From NCBI RefSeq assembly GCF_025060375.1, contig NZ_JANXCG010000012.1, forward strand, positions 1-64,000: DNA of 64,000 bases, written 5' to 3'. Position numbers and translations under genes: made by a program. The DNA comes from Meiothermus sp. Lineage in GTDB: Bacteria > Deinococcota > Deinococci > Deinococcales > Thermaceae. Position 1 is the first letter of the stretch. Every line of letters starts with the position of its first letter. Shown here piece by piece: positions 1 to 11,097 of this stretch. The notes under the pieces are model-generated. The model had not been told where the DNA came from. It searched no databases and was given only the letters and a program-made list of their open reading frames with translations.

Positions 1-284
1 TCAATCTCCCAGGTCAGCACCAGATGCCGCTGGCCCTCGAGCTCGAGGGCCACCCAGGGCCGCCCCTGGCCGGGGGGGGGCCGCGGGGTTTCGGTCAGCA
101 GCCCTTCCGATATGAGCTCGGCAACGGCTTCACTCACCGCAGAGGGCGAGAGGCCCAGCTTGCGGGCCAGCCTAAGCCGGGAGATTCCCTTCTCGGCCCG
201 GATGGCCCGCAGGATGCGGGTGCGGTGCCAGCGCCGAAGCTGCCGGGTGCCGCCCTGGGGGGTGTTCTTGATTGCTTCAGACAT
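1..284 (-). CDS. ROK-family transcriptional regulator, N-terminal part (cut by window edge)
   Basis: About 94 codons are visible, from the ATG at 284 to the left edge. The N-terminus has an arginine-rich lead (RQLRRWHRTRILRAIR) followed by a winged helix-turn-helix (SRLRLARKLGLSPSAVSEAV, then ELISEGLLTE) and the GRPWVALEL strand that in ROK repressors links the DNA-binding domain to the sugar-kinase-like domain. The kinase-like domain lies outside the window. It is the last visible gene of the xylose-type ABC operon, so it probably encodes the sugar-responsive repressor of that operon (inference). A run of nine C within the coding strand is in frame, so I see no frameshift. Confidence 0.8.
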   Translation of the reverse strand, partial: MSEAIKNTPQGGTRQLRRWHRTRILRAIRAEKGISRLRLARKLGLSPSAVSEAVAELISEGLLTETPRPPPGQGRPWVALELEGQRHLVLTWEI

Positions 285-393
285 AACCTGGTTATAGATG
301 GGGGCCTGGGGAGGAATTTTTTCTTATGCCGAAATAATATCGCCACCCGCCCATGAAGTCAATCTGGAATCCCCAGGAAAAACAGCGTTCTGG

Positions 394-1440
394 CTAGCGG
401 ATCGCGACCCAGCCTCCGTTCTGGGCGCTCTGCACCACCGCCTCAATCACCTTTTGCGCGGCCAGGCCGTCTTCCAGGCTCGGCTCGGGCTGCTGGCCGG
501 TGCGAACCCCCTGAAGGAAGCGCCGGGCCAGCTCGACAAACTGGAAGTAGCCCCAGGGGCTCTCGGGGTTGCGCCCCCGCAACAGGCTGGGGTCGGGCGC
601 AACTTCCAGAAACTGACCGGGACGCCGGGCCAGCAGAAGCCGGTAGCTCTTGCCCTGCCCCCACAGGGCAGGGGAAAGCAACAGGGCCCCCTTGCTGCCC
701 TGGATCTCCAGCTTTAGCTGTTGGTCCTGGCCCACGTGCACCCGCGAGAGCGAGAACGCCCCGCTGGCTTCCCCCAACCGGGCCAGCAGCGCGCCCTCGT
801 CGAAGTTGGTGACCGGGTCGGCCCGCCGGAAGTGGATGTGGGCCTGGGCCATCACCTGGGTGAACTCGAGGCCCGTGACCATCCGCACCAGGTCGAACAG
901 GTGGGCCCCCAGATCGGCCAGCGCCCCACCGGCCCCGCCAGTCTCGGCCTTAGCCCGCCAGGGGGTCGGGCCCTCCGGGTCGCCCATAAAGCCCCCGTGG
1001 AAGTGGCCGCGCAGGTAGAGCACCTCCCCAATCTCGCCCGAACGCACAATCTGCTGAGCGGTTTCGGCGGCCAGGTCGCCCCGGCTGGTCAGGGCGGTCA
1101 GGCCGATGCGCCGGTGCTGCTGGGCGGCCTGCACGATGGCCTCGGCCTCGGCCAGGGTGCGGGCCAGGGGCTTTTCCATAAAAAGGTGCTTGCCTGCCGC
1201 CAAAGCCTGCAAGCCCAGCGGGGCGTGGGTGTCGTCGGTGGTGGAGATGGCCACCGCCTCGCAGTCTTGCAGAAGCTCCTGGTAGCTGGGGTAGGCCCGC
1301 AGGCCAAACCGCGCGGCGAGTTCCCGGGCGTGGGCCGGGGTACGGCTGTAAACGCCGCTCACCTGGGCCCCTGCCGCCTGGAAGGCCGGCAGGTGGGCGT
1401 ACCCGGCCCACCAGCCCGCGCCGACGATGCCAATGCGCAT
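394..1440 (-). CDS. Gfo/Idh/MocA-family NAD(P)-dependent oxidoreductase
   Basis: The 348-residue protein has an N-terminal Rossmann fold (MRIGIVGAGWWAGYAH, residues 1-16), the family EKP catalytic motif (HLFMEKPLA, about residues 85-93), and a C-terminal alpha/beta domain with GGALADLGAHLFDLVRMVTG. Length is normal for the family, which oxidises or reduces sugars and cyclitols with a nicotinamide cofactor. It lies 21 nt downstream of the ATPase gene of a xylose-type ABC transporter and upstream of a ROK regulator, so its substrate is likely the imported sugar or a derivative (inference); the exact reaction cannot be read from sequence. An agagga Shine-Dalgarno precedes the ATG. Confidence 0.85.
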   Translation of the reverse strand: MRIGIVGAGWWAGYAHLPAFQAAGAQVSGVYSRTPAHARELAARFGLRAYPSYQELLQDCEAVAISTTDDTHAPLGLQALAAGKHLFMEKPLARTLAEAEAIVQAAQQHRRIGLTALTSRGDLAAETAQQIVRSGEIGEVLYLRGHFHGGFMGDPEGPTPWRAKAETGGAGGALADLGAHLFDLVRMVTGLEFTQVMAQAHIHFRRADPVTNFDEGALLARLGEASGAFSLSRVHVGQDQQLKLEIQGSKGALLLSPALWGQGKSYRLLLARRPGQFLEVAPDPSLLRGRNPESPWGYFQFVELARRFLQGVRTGQQPEPSLEDGLAAQKVIEAVVQSAQNGGWVAIR

Positions 1441-1461
1441 AGGGAGTCCTCTCTTTCGGCG

Positions 1462-2232
1462 TTAGCCGGTGGGTAGGGGTGTCTGGGCTGGGCGGGCGTT
1501 TTTGGGCATCACACCGCCGATAATCATGCCCAGCACGTCGTCGTGGCTCACGTCCTGGGTGTAGACCGTGCCCACCACCCGTCCGTTTTTCATCACGGTA
1601 ATCCGGTCGGCCAGGTCAAACACGTCGTGCAGGTCGTGGGAGATGAGAAAAATTCCCACCCCCTCGGCCTTGAGGGCTTTGATTAGCTCACCCACCTTGG
1701 CGGTCTCCTCAGGGCCCAGGGCGGCGGTGGGCTCGTCCATGATGAGGCAGCGGGCCTTGAAATAAAGCGCCCGCCCGATGGCCACCGTCTGGCGCTGGCC
1801 GCCCGACATCTGGGCCACCGGTACGCGTAAGGAGGGGATTTTAACCCTTAGGCGGTCAAGGGTTTTGCGGGCTTCCAGCTCCATGAAATCCTCGTCCAGC
1901 CTTATTCCCCGCACCTTTTCCCGCCCCAGGAAGACGTTGGCCACCGCGTCTAGGTTGTCGGCTAGGGCCAGGTTTTGGTAGATGGTTTCGATTCCCAGGG
2001 CCTGGGCGTCTTGCGGTGAGCGGATTTGGACCTCCCGCCCATCTACCCGAATCTGTCCCGAGTCAGCCTGGTAGGCGCCCGAGAGCACCTTGATCAGGGT
2101 GGACTTGCCGGCGCCGTTGTGCCCCAGCAGGCCGACCACCTCACCGGGGTATAGGTTGACCGAGACGTTGTCTAGGGCCTGGTTTCCACCAAAGCGCAAG
2201 CAGATATTCCGCATTTCCACAAGGGGGGTCAT
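1462..2232 (-). CDS. xylG: Sugar ABC transporter ATP-binding protein, single-domain XylG type
   Basis: The gene encodes 256 residues with Walker A (GHNGAGKST, residues 37-45), signature SGGQRQ, Walker B (CLIMDEP) and the switch histidine in FLISHDLHD. It energises the adjacent XylH permease. The start is the ATG at 2232, two bases after the xylH stop; an open frame runs further upstream into xylH but has no support. Classical XylG/RbsA ATPases carry two fused ABC domains and are about 500 residues, whereas this protein has one and presumably works as a homodimer. The gene order xylF-xylH-xylG and the sequence type support xylose or a related sugar as substrate. Confidence 0.85.
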   Translation of the reverse strand: MTPLVEMRNICLRFGGNQALDNVSVNLYPGEVVGLLGHNGAGKSTLIKVLSGAYQADSGQIRVDGREVQIRSPQDAQALGIETIYQNLALADNLDAVANVFLGREKVRGIRLDEDFMELEARKTLDRLRVKIPSLRVPVAQMSGGQRQTVAIGRALYFKARCLIMDEPTAALGPEETAKVGELIKALKAEGVGIFLISHDLHDVFDLADRITVMKNGRVVGTVYTQDVSHDDVLGMIIGGVMPKNARPAQTPLPTG

Positions 2233-2234
2233 GC

Positions 2235-3455
2235 CTACCTCCGGTTTCTCAGGTAGACCGAGTTCCAGATCACCGCAGCCAGCAGCACCAACCCCAGCAC
2301 CACGTTTTGCCATTCGGTTGGCAGACCCATCAGCACCATTCCGCTGCGCAGCGAGGACATCAGAAGCGCCCCCAGTGCGGCTCCCACAATGGTGCCGCTC
2401 CCGCCCGAAAGCGCAGTGCCGCCAATCACCGCCGCGGCGATTACGTCGAGCTCGAGCAGGTTCCCCATGCTGTTGGTCACAAAGTTGAGCCGTGCGGCCT
2501 GCACCGCCCCGGCCAGCGCGGCTAGGACCCCCATCAGGGCAAAAACCGCCACCAGCGTGCGCTTGACGTTGATTCCGGCCAGCAAAGCTGCCTCGGGGTT
2601 GCCGCCAATGGCGAACACATACCGTCCGAAGCGGGTGTTGAGGGCCACCCAGTTGAGCGCGAAGAGCACCGCCAGGGTAATCAGCACCGGCACCGGCATT
2701 CCCCGGGGGGTGTTGGTGCCGGGGTAGGGAAAGGCATTCATCACCAGCACAAAGGCCAGAACCACCAGCACGAGGAAGCCGTTCACCACAACTTCAGCCC
2801 AGAGGGGCCGCACCGGAAGGCCGTTCTTGAGCCGGCGGCTGCGGTTGCTCAGGGCTTGATAGACGATGTAGACCATCACCAAAAGCCCCACCACCCAGGT
2901 CCAGAACTCTCCGATGGAGCCGTTGAGCCCACCCCCCAGCACCTTGAAGTTGTCGTCGAGGGGGCCGATGGTACGACCGCTGGCCACAATGAAGGTGGCG
3001 TTGCGAAAGATGAGCAGCCCCGCCAGCGTGACCACAAAGGCCGGCACCCCCCAGTAGGCCACCCAGTAGCCCTGAAAGGCCCCTATCAGGGCTCCAAGCA
3101 GCAGTCCTGCCAGAAGGGCCAGCGCCCAGTGCCCGCCCCAGCCCAGCGGAGGGACTGTCTGAATAAGGGCCATGATCATCCCAGTGAAACCCAGGACGGA
3201 GCCTACCGAAAGGTCGATCTGGCGGGCGACAATGACCAGCACCATGCCGCCAACCATGATGCCTACCACAGCGGTTTGAACCGATAGGTTCCAAAGGTTC
3301 TGCGGGCTTAGGAACTGCCCCGGCTGGTTGAGGGTTAGAATTTGAAAAACCACCCAGACCACTGCCAGCACCACCAGCATGGTCAGGACGCGTACGTCCA
3401 CCCCCAGGCTGCTAATCAGGTCGAGGCGGGCCCTTGTGGCGCTATGCATCTGCAT
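2235..3455 (-). CDS. xylH: Xylose-type sugar ABC transporter permease
   Basis: The 406-residue, strongly hydrophobic protein has multiple membrane segments and resembles XylH. Features are the early segment [20 protein letters not shown], the [12 protein letters not shown] motif of the sugar BPD_transp_2 permeases, a long central insert with [13 protein letters not shown], and the ending [20 protein letters not shown]. It forms the inner-membrane channel working with the adjacent binding protein and ATPase. The ATG at 3455 has a gggagg Shine-Dalgarno about 9 nt upstream. Its stop is two bases from the ATPase start, so the two are probably translationally coupled. Confidence 0.9.
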   Translation of the reverse strand: MQMHSATRARLDLISSLGVDVRVLTMLVVLAVVWVVFQILTLNQPGQFLSPQNLWNLSVQTAVVGIMVGGMVLVIVARQIDLSVGSVLGFTGMIMALIQTVPPLGWGGHWALALLAGLLLGALIGAFQGYWVAYWGVPAFVVTLAGLLIFRNATFIVASGRTIGPLDDNFKVLGGGLNGSIGEFWTWVVGLLVMVYIVYQALSNRSRRLKNGLPVRPLWAEVVVNGFLVLVVLAFVLVMNAFPYPGTNTPRGMPVPVLITLAVLFALNWVALNTRFGRYVFAIGGNPEAALLAGINVKRTLVAVFALMGVLAALAGAVQAARLNFVTNSMGNLLELDVIAAAVIGGTALSGGSGTIVGAALGALLMSSLRSGMVLMGLPTEWQNVVLGLVLLAAVIWNSVYLRNRR

Positions 3456-3516
3456 GTGAAGGCTTCCTCCCGAGCACGGTTTTGTTGATTATAAGCAAGC
3501 GCTTTCTGGTCTTATG

Positions 3517-3549
3517 AAAAAGGGCAGGCCCGGCCCGGCCCACCCTTTT
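3517..3549 (-). terminator. Rho-independent-like hairpin after xylF
   Basis: Read on the minus strand, a GC-only stem (GGGtGGGCC paired with GGCCtgCCC) is followed directly by TTTTT and begins about 15 nt past the xylF stop. It sits inside the operon, between the binding-protein gene and the permease gene, so it probably reduces read-through and keeps binding protein in excess. The same arrangement occurs in the glucose operon near 20.7 kb. Confidence 0.7.
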
Positions 3550-3564
3550 CGCTTTAGTAGAACT

Positions 3565-4602
3565 TCAGCGGCAGGCCGCAGGCGCAGTCGGGCCGCTCAC
3601 CCCTTGACACAGAGCTTGCTTGCTGATCCATCCGGCTTTCAGCACCACATCCAAGTTGTCTTTGGTGATGGGAATGGGCTTGAGCAGCACCGCATTCATG
3701 CGCACCTTTTTAGGCCCATCGGCGAAGACAGTGCGGCCCGGGATTTTGTCCATAGGGGTGCCGCGGGCCAGCAACACCGCAATCTCGGCAGCGCGGCGGC
3801 CTAGTTCGCGGGCGTCTTTCCACACGCTCACGGTCTGAAGGCCCCGCGCCACCCGGTTGAGGGCGGCCTGGTCGCCGTCCTGGCCCGAAACCGGAACCTT
3901 CCCGGCCAGCCCCACCGCGGCCAGCGCAGCCACCACGCCCCCGGCGGTGCCGTCGTTGGAGGCCACCACCGCGTCTACTTTGTTGCCGTTAGCGGTGAGA
4001 ATTTGCTCCATGTTGCGCTGGGCCACCTCGGGCTTCCAGCCTTCGGTGTACTGCTTGCCCACCACCTTGATATCCCCCCGCTTGATGGCCGCGTCGAGCA
4101 CCTCGAGCTGCCCTTTGTGCAGGAAGTCGGCGTTGGGGTCGGTGTTGGCTCCCAGAATGAAGGCGTAGTTGCCCTTGGGCCGCACCTTGTATACCTCGCG
4201 GGCCTGCATCCGGCCGACCTCCACGTTGTCGAAGGTGATGTAGAAGGCGTAGTCGTTTTCGATCAGGCGGTCGTAGGCGATGACCGGGATTCTAGCGGCC
4301 TTGGCTTTGTCAATGGCGGGCAGGATGGCGTCTTTGTCCCAGGCCAGGATAATCAGGGCCTTGGCCCCCCGGGCAATAAGGGCATCAATGTCGTTGAGCT
4401 GCTTTTCTGAAGAGCTCTGGGCGTCGGCGCTGATGTAGGTTGCCCCCATTCGGCCAAGCTGTTCGCGGATGGCGCGCTCGTCAATCTTCCAGCGCTCTTC
4501 CTGGAAGTTCGACCAGCTGACCCCCACAATTAGCTGCTGGGCAAAACCAGGGGCTAACATTGCAAAAAGCAAAAGCACCAACATCTTGGCGAGCGACTTC
4601 AT
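3565..4602 (-). CDS. xylF: D-xylose ABC transporter substrate-binding protein
   Basis: The 345-residue precursor has a Sec signal peptide ([21 protein letters not shown], cleavage near residue 21) and a periplasmic-binding-protein I fold. The mature start with [13 protein letters not shown] is typical of XylF. Other family segments are [30 protein letters not shown] and [14 protein letters not shown]. It captures sugar outside the membrane and delivers it to XylH. The ATG at 4602 is preceded by a strong aaggaggag sequence; the longer frame back to 4641 has no comparable signal. It is the first gene of the operon, behind a near-consensus promoter. Confidence 0.92.
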   Translation of the reverse strand: MKSLAKMLVLLLFAMLAPGFAQQLIVGVSWSNFQEERWKIDERAIREQLGRMGATYISADAQSSSEKQLNDIDALIARGAKALIILAWDKDAILPAIDKAKAARIPVIAYDRLIENDYAFYITFDNVEVGRMQAREVYKVRPKGNYAFILGANTDPNADFLHKGQLEVLDAAIKRGDIKVVGKQYTEGWKPEVAQRNMEQILTANGNKVDAVVASNDGTAGGVVAALAAVGLAGKVPVSGQDGDQAALNRVARGLQTVSVWKDARELGRRAAEIAVLLARGTPMDKIPGRTVFADGPKKVRMNAVLLKPIPITKDNLDVVLKAGWISKQALCQGVSGPTAPAACR

Positions 4603-4919
4603 GTCCTCTCCTCCTTGGGTTGAGCCGAGACCTACAGGCACGTCGGAGAAGGCCTTGGTTTTTTCGACTCAAAAAAAAACTACCACTGCCTCATATAGAT
4701 GTCAACATCCCAAACGCTTGTGCGCTTCAAAGCCGTGCCAGACGCTATTTCACATGCTCCGGTTGCCGGTGTCGTGGTGGCGGACCAACCCGGCCGTTGG
4801 GAGTGCCGGGGCTCGAGCTCAGGGCTCAAGCGGTGCAGGAAGGTCTCGAAAATAACCCGCTTCCCGCCAACAGCCTCTGGACTAGGCGGAATGAGGCCGC
4901 AGACCACCAACCTTGGCTT
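4603..4919. other. Intergenic region between speA end and xylF start
   Basis: This 317-base stretch holds the xylF promoter (given separately), a poly-A/T run around 4671-4679 and the xylF ribosome binding site. Next to the -35 box lies a pair of AAGCG elements (plus strand AAACGCTTGTGCGCTT), a possible site for the ROK regulator. I see no open frame with a plausible product and no clear terminator for speA. Confidence 0.5.
4677..4705 (-). promoter_or_regulatory. Promoter of the xylose-type operon
   Basis: On the minus strand, TTGACA (4705-4700) is followed by a 17-nt spacer and TAGTTT (4682-4677), close to the housekeeping sigma consensus. The transcript would start near 4670, leaving a leader of roughly 65-70 nt that ends in a good Shine-Dalgarno. 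Confidence 0.7.
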
Positions 4920-6812
4920 TCAGTCCTCGAGGTAGGTGTACCCCACCAGCTCCCGCGCGTAGAGCTCCATGAAGGCGCCCTTCTCGGCGGGGGTGAGCTT
5001 CCTGGAGGAGCGTACCAGCTTCTCCACCGCCTCAGCCAGCTCGCCCTCTTCGTAGCCCATTTTCTCAATGACCCGTCGCGCCTTTTCCCCCAGGATAAAC
5101 CGCTCAATCTCGTAGCCGTCCTCGCTGACCACCACGTGGGCCTCCCCAATCCGCCCGAACAGGTTGTGGCTCATGCCCAGCACATCCTGGTAGGCTCCGG
5201 TGAGGAAAACCCCCAGGTAGTAGGGTTCGCCCGGGCGAACCTCGTGCACCGGCAGGGTGTGGCGCACATCGTGGGTGTCGATGAAGCGGTCTATTCTGCC
5301 ATCCGAGTCGCAGGTGATGTCGACTAAGGTGGCCTCCCGGGTGGGCCGCTCGTTGAGGCGGGAGAGTGGCACGATGGGGAACATCTGCTTGATGGCCCAG
5401 GTGTCGGGGAGGCTCTGGAAGAGGCTGAAGTTGCAGACCAGCTTGTCGGCCAGCATCTTTTGCAGGTCCTCGAGCTCATCGGCGGGGTAGTCGAACTCCT
5501 GGGCGAACTGCAGGGTTTTGCGGGCGATTTGGTAAAAGAGTGCCTCGGCCGCGGCCCGATCGCGCAGCGAGATGAGGCCCAGGTCGTAGAGGCTCTGGAC
5601 GGTGTCCTTGTTGGCGAAGGCGTCGTGGTAGACCTCCCGGTAGTTCTTGGCCGAGATGCTCCGGGCCAGCTCCTGCATCTCCTGCACCACCGGGTGGGCG
5701 TTCTTGGGGACCTCCACCCGCTCTTCCCCAGGGGGGCGGATGGTGTCGACGACCTGCAGCACCAGCACGCTGTGGTAGGCGGTGACCGCCCGGCCCGACT
5801 CGGTGACCAGGATGGGATGGGGCTCTCCGTGGCCGTCGCAGATATCCCGGGTCACATAGACCAGGTCCTCGGCGTACTCCTCCAGGGTGTAGTTGGCCGA
5901 GGCGTAGAAAGCGGTCTTGGAGCCGTCGTAGTCCACGGCCAGGCCGCCCCCCAGGTTCAAGTAGCGCACCGGGGCCCCTAGCTTGCGCAGCTGCACGTAG
6001 GTCTGGGCAATCTCCCGCACGGCCTGCTTGATGCGCCGGATGTCGGTGACCTGGCTGCCGATGTGGGCGTGCAGCATGGCGATGGTGCCGAGCATCCCGG
6101 CCTCCGCCAGTATGTCCACAGCCCGGATGATCTCCGGGGTGGTGAAGCCAAACTTGGCCGACTCCCCTCCCGACTCCTCCCACTGGCCTGAGCCTCTGGT
6201 CTTGAGCTTGTAGCGGATGCCCAGCTGGGGCTCCACCGCGAGCTCCCGTGCGATGCGGATTACCCGCTCCAGCTCGGCGAACTTCTCCAGGGTAATCACC
6301 ACATTCCTGCCCAGCTTCTTGCCCATCAGGGCTAACCGGATGAAGTCGTCGTCCTTGAAGCCGTTGCAGGCGATGAGGGCCTCCCTGTGCAGGTCCTGGG
6401 CCAGGATAAGGGTCAGCTCGGCCTTTGAGCCAGCTTCTAGGCCATAGGCGTAGGGTTTCCCGGCCTTGGCTACGGTTTCCACCACGATTCGCCGCTGGTT
6501 GACCTTAACCGGGAACAGGCCCTGGTAGCCCCCCTGGTATCGGTACTTTTCGATGGCCCGTCGGAAGGCTTCGTTGAGGGCCACCACCCGGGCTTCTAGA
6601 ATCTGGGGGAAGCGAAGCATTACCGGCAGGGGCCGGCCCTCGTCACGCAGGTCCTGCACGATCTCGAAAAGCGAGGCGCTGGGGCCTTTGGGACCCAGCG
6701 GGGTGACCTCGAGCTCCCCGTCCTCTCCTACGCGAAAAAACCCCGCCCCCCAGTGGGGGACGAGGTAGGTCTCTTCAGCGTCCTTGGGGGTGTAGCGCTT
6801 GAGCTTCTCCAA
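4920..6812 (-). CDS. speA: Biosynthetic arginine decarboxylase
   Basis: This PLP enzyme converts arginine to agmatine, the first step of thermophile polyamine synthesis. The protein is about 630 residues. The PLP lysine lies in LFPVKVNQRR (about residue 103). HAHIGSQVTDIR, YLNLGGGLAVDYDGSK and a C-terminal GAYQDVLGMSHNLFGRIGEAH complete the SpeA pattern. I chose the TTG at 6812 because a GGAGGAG lies about 12 nt upstream and the family begins near EKLKRYTPKDAEE; the frame stays open to an ATG at 6866, whose extra 18 residues look unconserved. It may follow the glutamine synthetase gene in one transcript. Confidence 0.9.
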   Translation of the reverse strand: MEKLKRYTPKDAEETYLVPHWGAGFFRVGEDGELEVTPLGPKGPSASLFEIVQDLRDEGRPLPVMLRFPQILEARVVALNEAFRRAIEKYRYQGGYQGLFPVKVNQRRIVVETVAKAGKPYAYGLEAGSKAELTLILAQDLHREALIACNGFKDDDFIRLALMGKKLGRNVVITLEKFAELERVIRIARELAVEPQLGIRYKLKTRGSGQWEESGGESAKFGFTTPEIIRAVDILAEAGMLGTIAMLHAHIGSQVTDIRRIKQAVREIAQTYVQLRKLGAPVRYLNLGGGLAVDYDGSKTAFYASANYTLEEYAEDLVYVTRDICDGHGEPHPILVTESGRAVTAYHSVLVLQVVDTIRPPGEERVEVPKNAHPVVQEMQELARSISAKNYREVYHDAFANKDTVQSLYDLGLISLRDRAAAEALFYQIARKTLQFAQEFDYPADELEDLQKMLADKLVCNFSLFQSLPDTWAIKQMFPIVPLSRLNERPTREATLVDITCDSDGRIDRFIDTHDVRHTLPVHEVRPGEPYYLGVFLTGAYQDVLGMSHNLFGRIGEAHVVVSEDGYEIERFILGEKARRVIEKMGYEEGELAEAVEKLVRSSRKLTPAEKGAFMELYARELVGYTYLED

Positions 6813-6940
6813 CTTGAATCGGCTTCTCCTCCCACAGGCTACGGTGGGGATGTCGGCGGCATCCACCGTGCGCTGTCCAGCCCAAAGTCTAGAGCAAAAC
6901 GCCTCCGGATGCCATAGCCCAAGCCCTGACAGAACCCCCT

Positions 6941-9091
<2,151 letters not shown>

Positions 9092-9116
9092 ACTGCCTCC
9101 TTATGCGCCGGGCTCC

Positions 9117-9127
9117 TGCTTATATGC
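9117..9127. repeat. Direct repeat copy 1, TGCTTATATGC
   Basis: This 11-mer occurs again exactly at 9305-9315. Both copies lie in the divergent glnN/nrtR spacer, each in the promoter-proximal part for one of the two genes, and each is followed on the plus strand by a GCAACT element. It may be a shared control element or a chance AT-rich word. Confidence 0.4.
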
Positions 9128-9139
9128 ACTCCGAAAATA

Positions 9140-9153
9140 AGTTGTGTGCAACT
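9140..9153. promoter_or_regulatory. Inverted repeat AGTTG-N4-CAACT
   Basis: A perfect 5-bp-arm dyad lies about 50 nt upstream of the glnN start. A partly related site, AACTAAGTT, lies at 9323-9331 just before nrtR. Together they are candidates for NrtR operators or for a glnN regulator. No binding protein can be assigned from sequence alone. Confidence 0.4.
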
Positions 9154-9287
9154 GACCCTCGCGCACGCTCCCACAATACCACAAAATCCCAAAAGTCAAG
9201 CCAGATGTTTCAGGTTATTTTGACAAACGACCAAGATTTTCTGGACGGCTTGCCACATACAAGGGGAAAATTTGGCGAGAGGGGCAG

Positions 9288-9316
9288 TTGACTTATTAGC
9301 GCAGTGCTTATATGCT
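9288..9316 (+). promoter_or_regulatory. Promoter of the nrtR-nadM-nadV operon
   Basis: TTGACT (9288-9293) is followed by a 17-nt spacer and TATGCT (9311-9316). The second copy of the TGCTTATATGC repeat overlaps the -10 and the dyad AACTAAGTT (9323-9331) lies at the expected start point, a natural place for autorepression. Confidence 0.6.
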
Positions 9317-9337
9317 TCTTGCAACTAAGTTTTGGCT

Positions 9338-10087
9338 ATGCCGCCCAGCCGAGAGCCCCCCATAGAACCCCTAGACGCTGCCCTCTACGACCGCCCTTCG
9401 GTCACGGTAGATGTGGTGGTTCTTACCCTGCGCGGGGGGTGTTTGGAGGTTCTCCTGGTTCGGCGCAAGGAGCATCCATTTCTTAACTATTGGAGCCTGC
9501 CGGGGGGGCTTATCTGGAAGGGGGAGTCGCTGGATGAGGCGGCGGCGCGGGTGCTCAGGCACAAAGCAGGCCTCGAGGCGGAGGTCGGTCGGACCCGTCG
9601 TCCGGGGGGGCACCCCATCTACCTGGAGCAGCTTTACACCTTCGGCAACCCCAACCGCGATCCGCGGGCCCGGGTGATCAGCGTGGCCTACTACGCCCTG
9701 GTGGAGCAGAGCCATGTCCGGGAAATTTCCGAGGAAAGCGCCCTTTTTCGCCTTTTGCTCAGGGATGAGGAGAACGTGGCGGAGATTTATGATGCAAAGG
9801 GGAAAAAGTACTCTTTGGCCTTTGACCATGCCGAAATTCTGGCGGTTGCGGTGCGGCGCATCCGGGGTAAGCTTTCCTACACCTCCATCGGCTTCGAGCT
9901 GTTGCCCGAACGCTTTACCCTTCGGGAGTTGCAGGCCGTCCATGAGGCCATCTTGCAGAAGAAGCTCAACAAGGCCTCTTTCCGGCGAAAGATGCTGGCC
10001 TCGGGGCTGCTTCAGCCCACCGGAGAGTTTGAGCGCGGTACAGGCTTTAGGCCCGCCGAGCTCTACCGCTTCCGGAGGGAAGTGTGA
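9338..10087 (+). CDS. nrtR: NrtR-type Nudix-related transcriptional regulator of NAD metabolism
   Basis: The protein is about 249 residues. The N-terminal Nudix-like domain keeps the fold (VTVDVVVLTLRGGCLEVLLV, GGLIWKGESLDEAAARVLRHKAG), but the catalytic REuxEE residues are replaced by RVLRHK, so it should bind rather than hydrolyse its ligand. The C-terminal winged helix (RFTLRELQAVHEAIL, then NKASFRRKMLASGLL) is characteristic of NrtR, whose known ligands are ADP-ribose-type molecules. The ATG at 9338 was chosen; a TTG at 9332 is possible. Neither has a good Shine-Dalgarno. It overlaps the next gene in GTGA, and the operon content confirms an NAD role. Confidence 0.88.
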   Translation: MPPSREPPIEPLDAALYDRPSVTVDVVVLTLRGGCLEVLLVRRKEHPFLNYWSLPGGLIWKGESLDEAAARVLRHKAGLEAEVGRTRRPGGHPIYLEQLYTFGNPNRDPRARVISVAYYALVEQSHVREISEESALFRLLLRDEENVAEIYDAKGKKYSLAFDHAEILAVAVRRIRGKLSYTSIGFELLPERFTLRELQAVHEAILQKKLNKASFRRKMLASGLLQPTGEFERGTGFRPAELYRFRREV

Positions 10088-11097
10088 AGACCGCAGTGTT
10101 CATAGGGCGCTTTCAGCCTCCGCACCGCGCCCACCTCGAGACCATTGAGCGCGCTTTGGCCCGCTACGGGCGTCTGGTGGTGGTGCTGGGAAGCGCCTTT
10201 GCCTACCCCACGCCCAAAAATCCCTTCAGCGAAGCGGTGCGGGAGGGGATGATCCGGGCCTGCCTGGGTTCCCAGCAGGAAGGTCGGCTTCAATTTGTGG
10301 CTGTTCCGGACGATTACTACGACGACCCCCGCTGGTTCCGTGCGGTGCGGGTGGCCGTGGAGGCCATTGCTGGCCCAGGGGCTGAGGTCTGCATCACGGG
10401 CTACCACAAGGATGAGAGCAGCTACTACCTGCATGGCTTTGGCAACTGGCCTTTTGAGCCGAGTGGGGTGGTGAGTTCTCTGAGCGCCACCGATGTGCGG
10501 AACAGCTACTTTGCTGGCAACAGCGACTGGAGGCTCATGGTGCCGGAGGCTGTTCGGCGATTTATGGAGCGGTTTGCCACCACCGCCGAGTTTGCCCGTT
10601 TACAGGCCGAGTGGAAAGCCCTGCAGCACTACCGCGCGCTCGAGGAGCGCTACCCTTACCCCATCCTCCACGTGGCCGCTAGTGCCTTTGTGCAGGCCCA
10701 GGGGCAGGTCTTGTTGGTGGAGCGCAAGGGGCCGCTGGGGCAAGGGGCCTGGGCCCTACCAGGAGGCTATGTGGAGCCTGACGAGACCCTGCTCGAGGCA
10801 GCCCTGCGGGAGCTGCGGGAGGAGACCGGTTTGCAACTGGAGCCCGCTGCCCTGAAGGCCACCAAGGCCTTTGACTACCCAGGCCGCAGCCTGCGGGGCC
10901 GGGTGATTAGTTTCGGGCACCACTTCAGCCTGGAGGGCCCCCCGCCCCGGGTGGAGGGCCGGGACGGCGCGGCGCGGGCCTTCTGGCTGCCCATAGCCGA
11001 GCTCGACCGGCACCAAGCCCGCTTTTTCGAAGACCACTACCAACAGGTCTGCTGGTTTTTAGGACGCGCACCCCAACCCCCAGAGGAGTTCAGATGA
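10084..11097 (+). CDS. nadM: Bifunctional NMN adenylyltransferase / Nudix hydrolase
   Basis: The 337-residue protein has two domains. The N-terminal nucleotidyltransferase (residues 1 to about 180) has GRFQPPHRAHL near the start and SLSATDVRNSYF, and joins ATP and NMN to form NAD. The C-terminal domain has an intact Nudix box (GGYVEPDETLLEAALRELRE then ETGL), consistent with ADP-ribose pyrophosphatase activity. The same fusion is known in cyanobacteria and Francisella. It starts at GTG 10084, overlapping the nrtR stop, and ends overlapping the nadV start (ATGA), so the three genes are translationally coupled. Confidence 0.92.
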   Translation: MKTAVFIGRFQPPHRAHLETIERALARYGRLVVVLGSAFAYPTPKNPFSEAVREGMIRACLGSQQEGRLQFVAVPDDYYDDPRWFRAVRVAVEAIAGPGAEVCITGYHKDESSYYLHGFGNWPFEPSGVVSSLSATDVRNSYFAGNSDWRLMVPEAVRRFMERFATTAEFARLQAEWKALQHYRALEERYPYPILHVAASAFVQAQGQVLLVERKGPLGQGAWALPGGYVEPDETLLEAALRELREETGLQLEPAALKATKAFDYPGRSLRGRVISFGHHFSLEGPPPRVEGRDGAARAFWLPIAELDRHQARFFEDHYQQVCWFLGRAPQPPEEFR

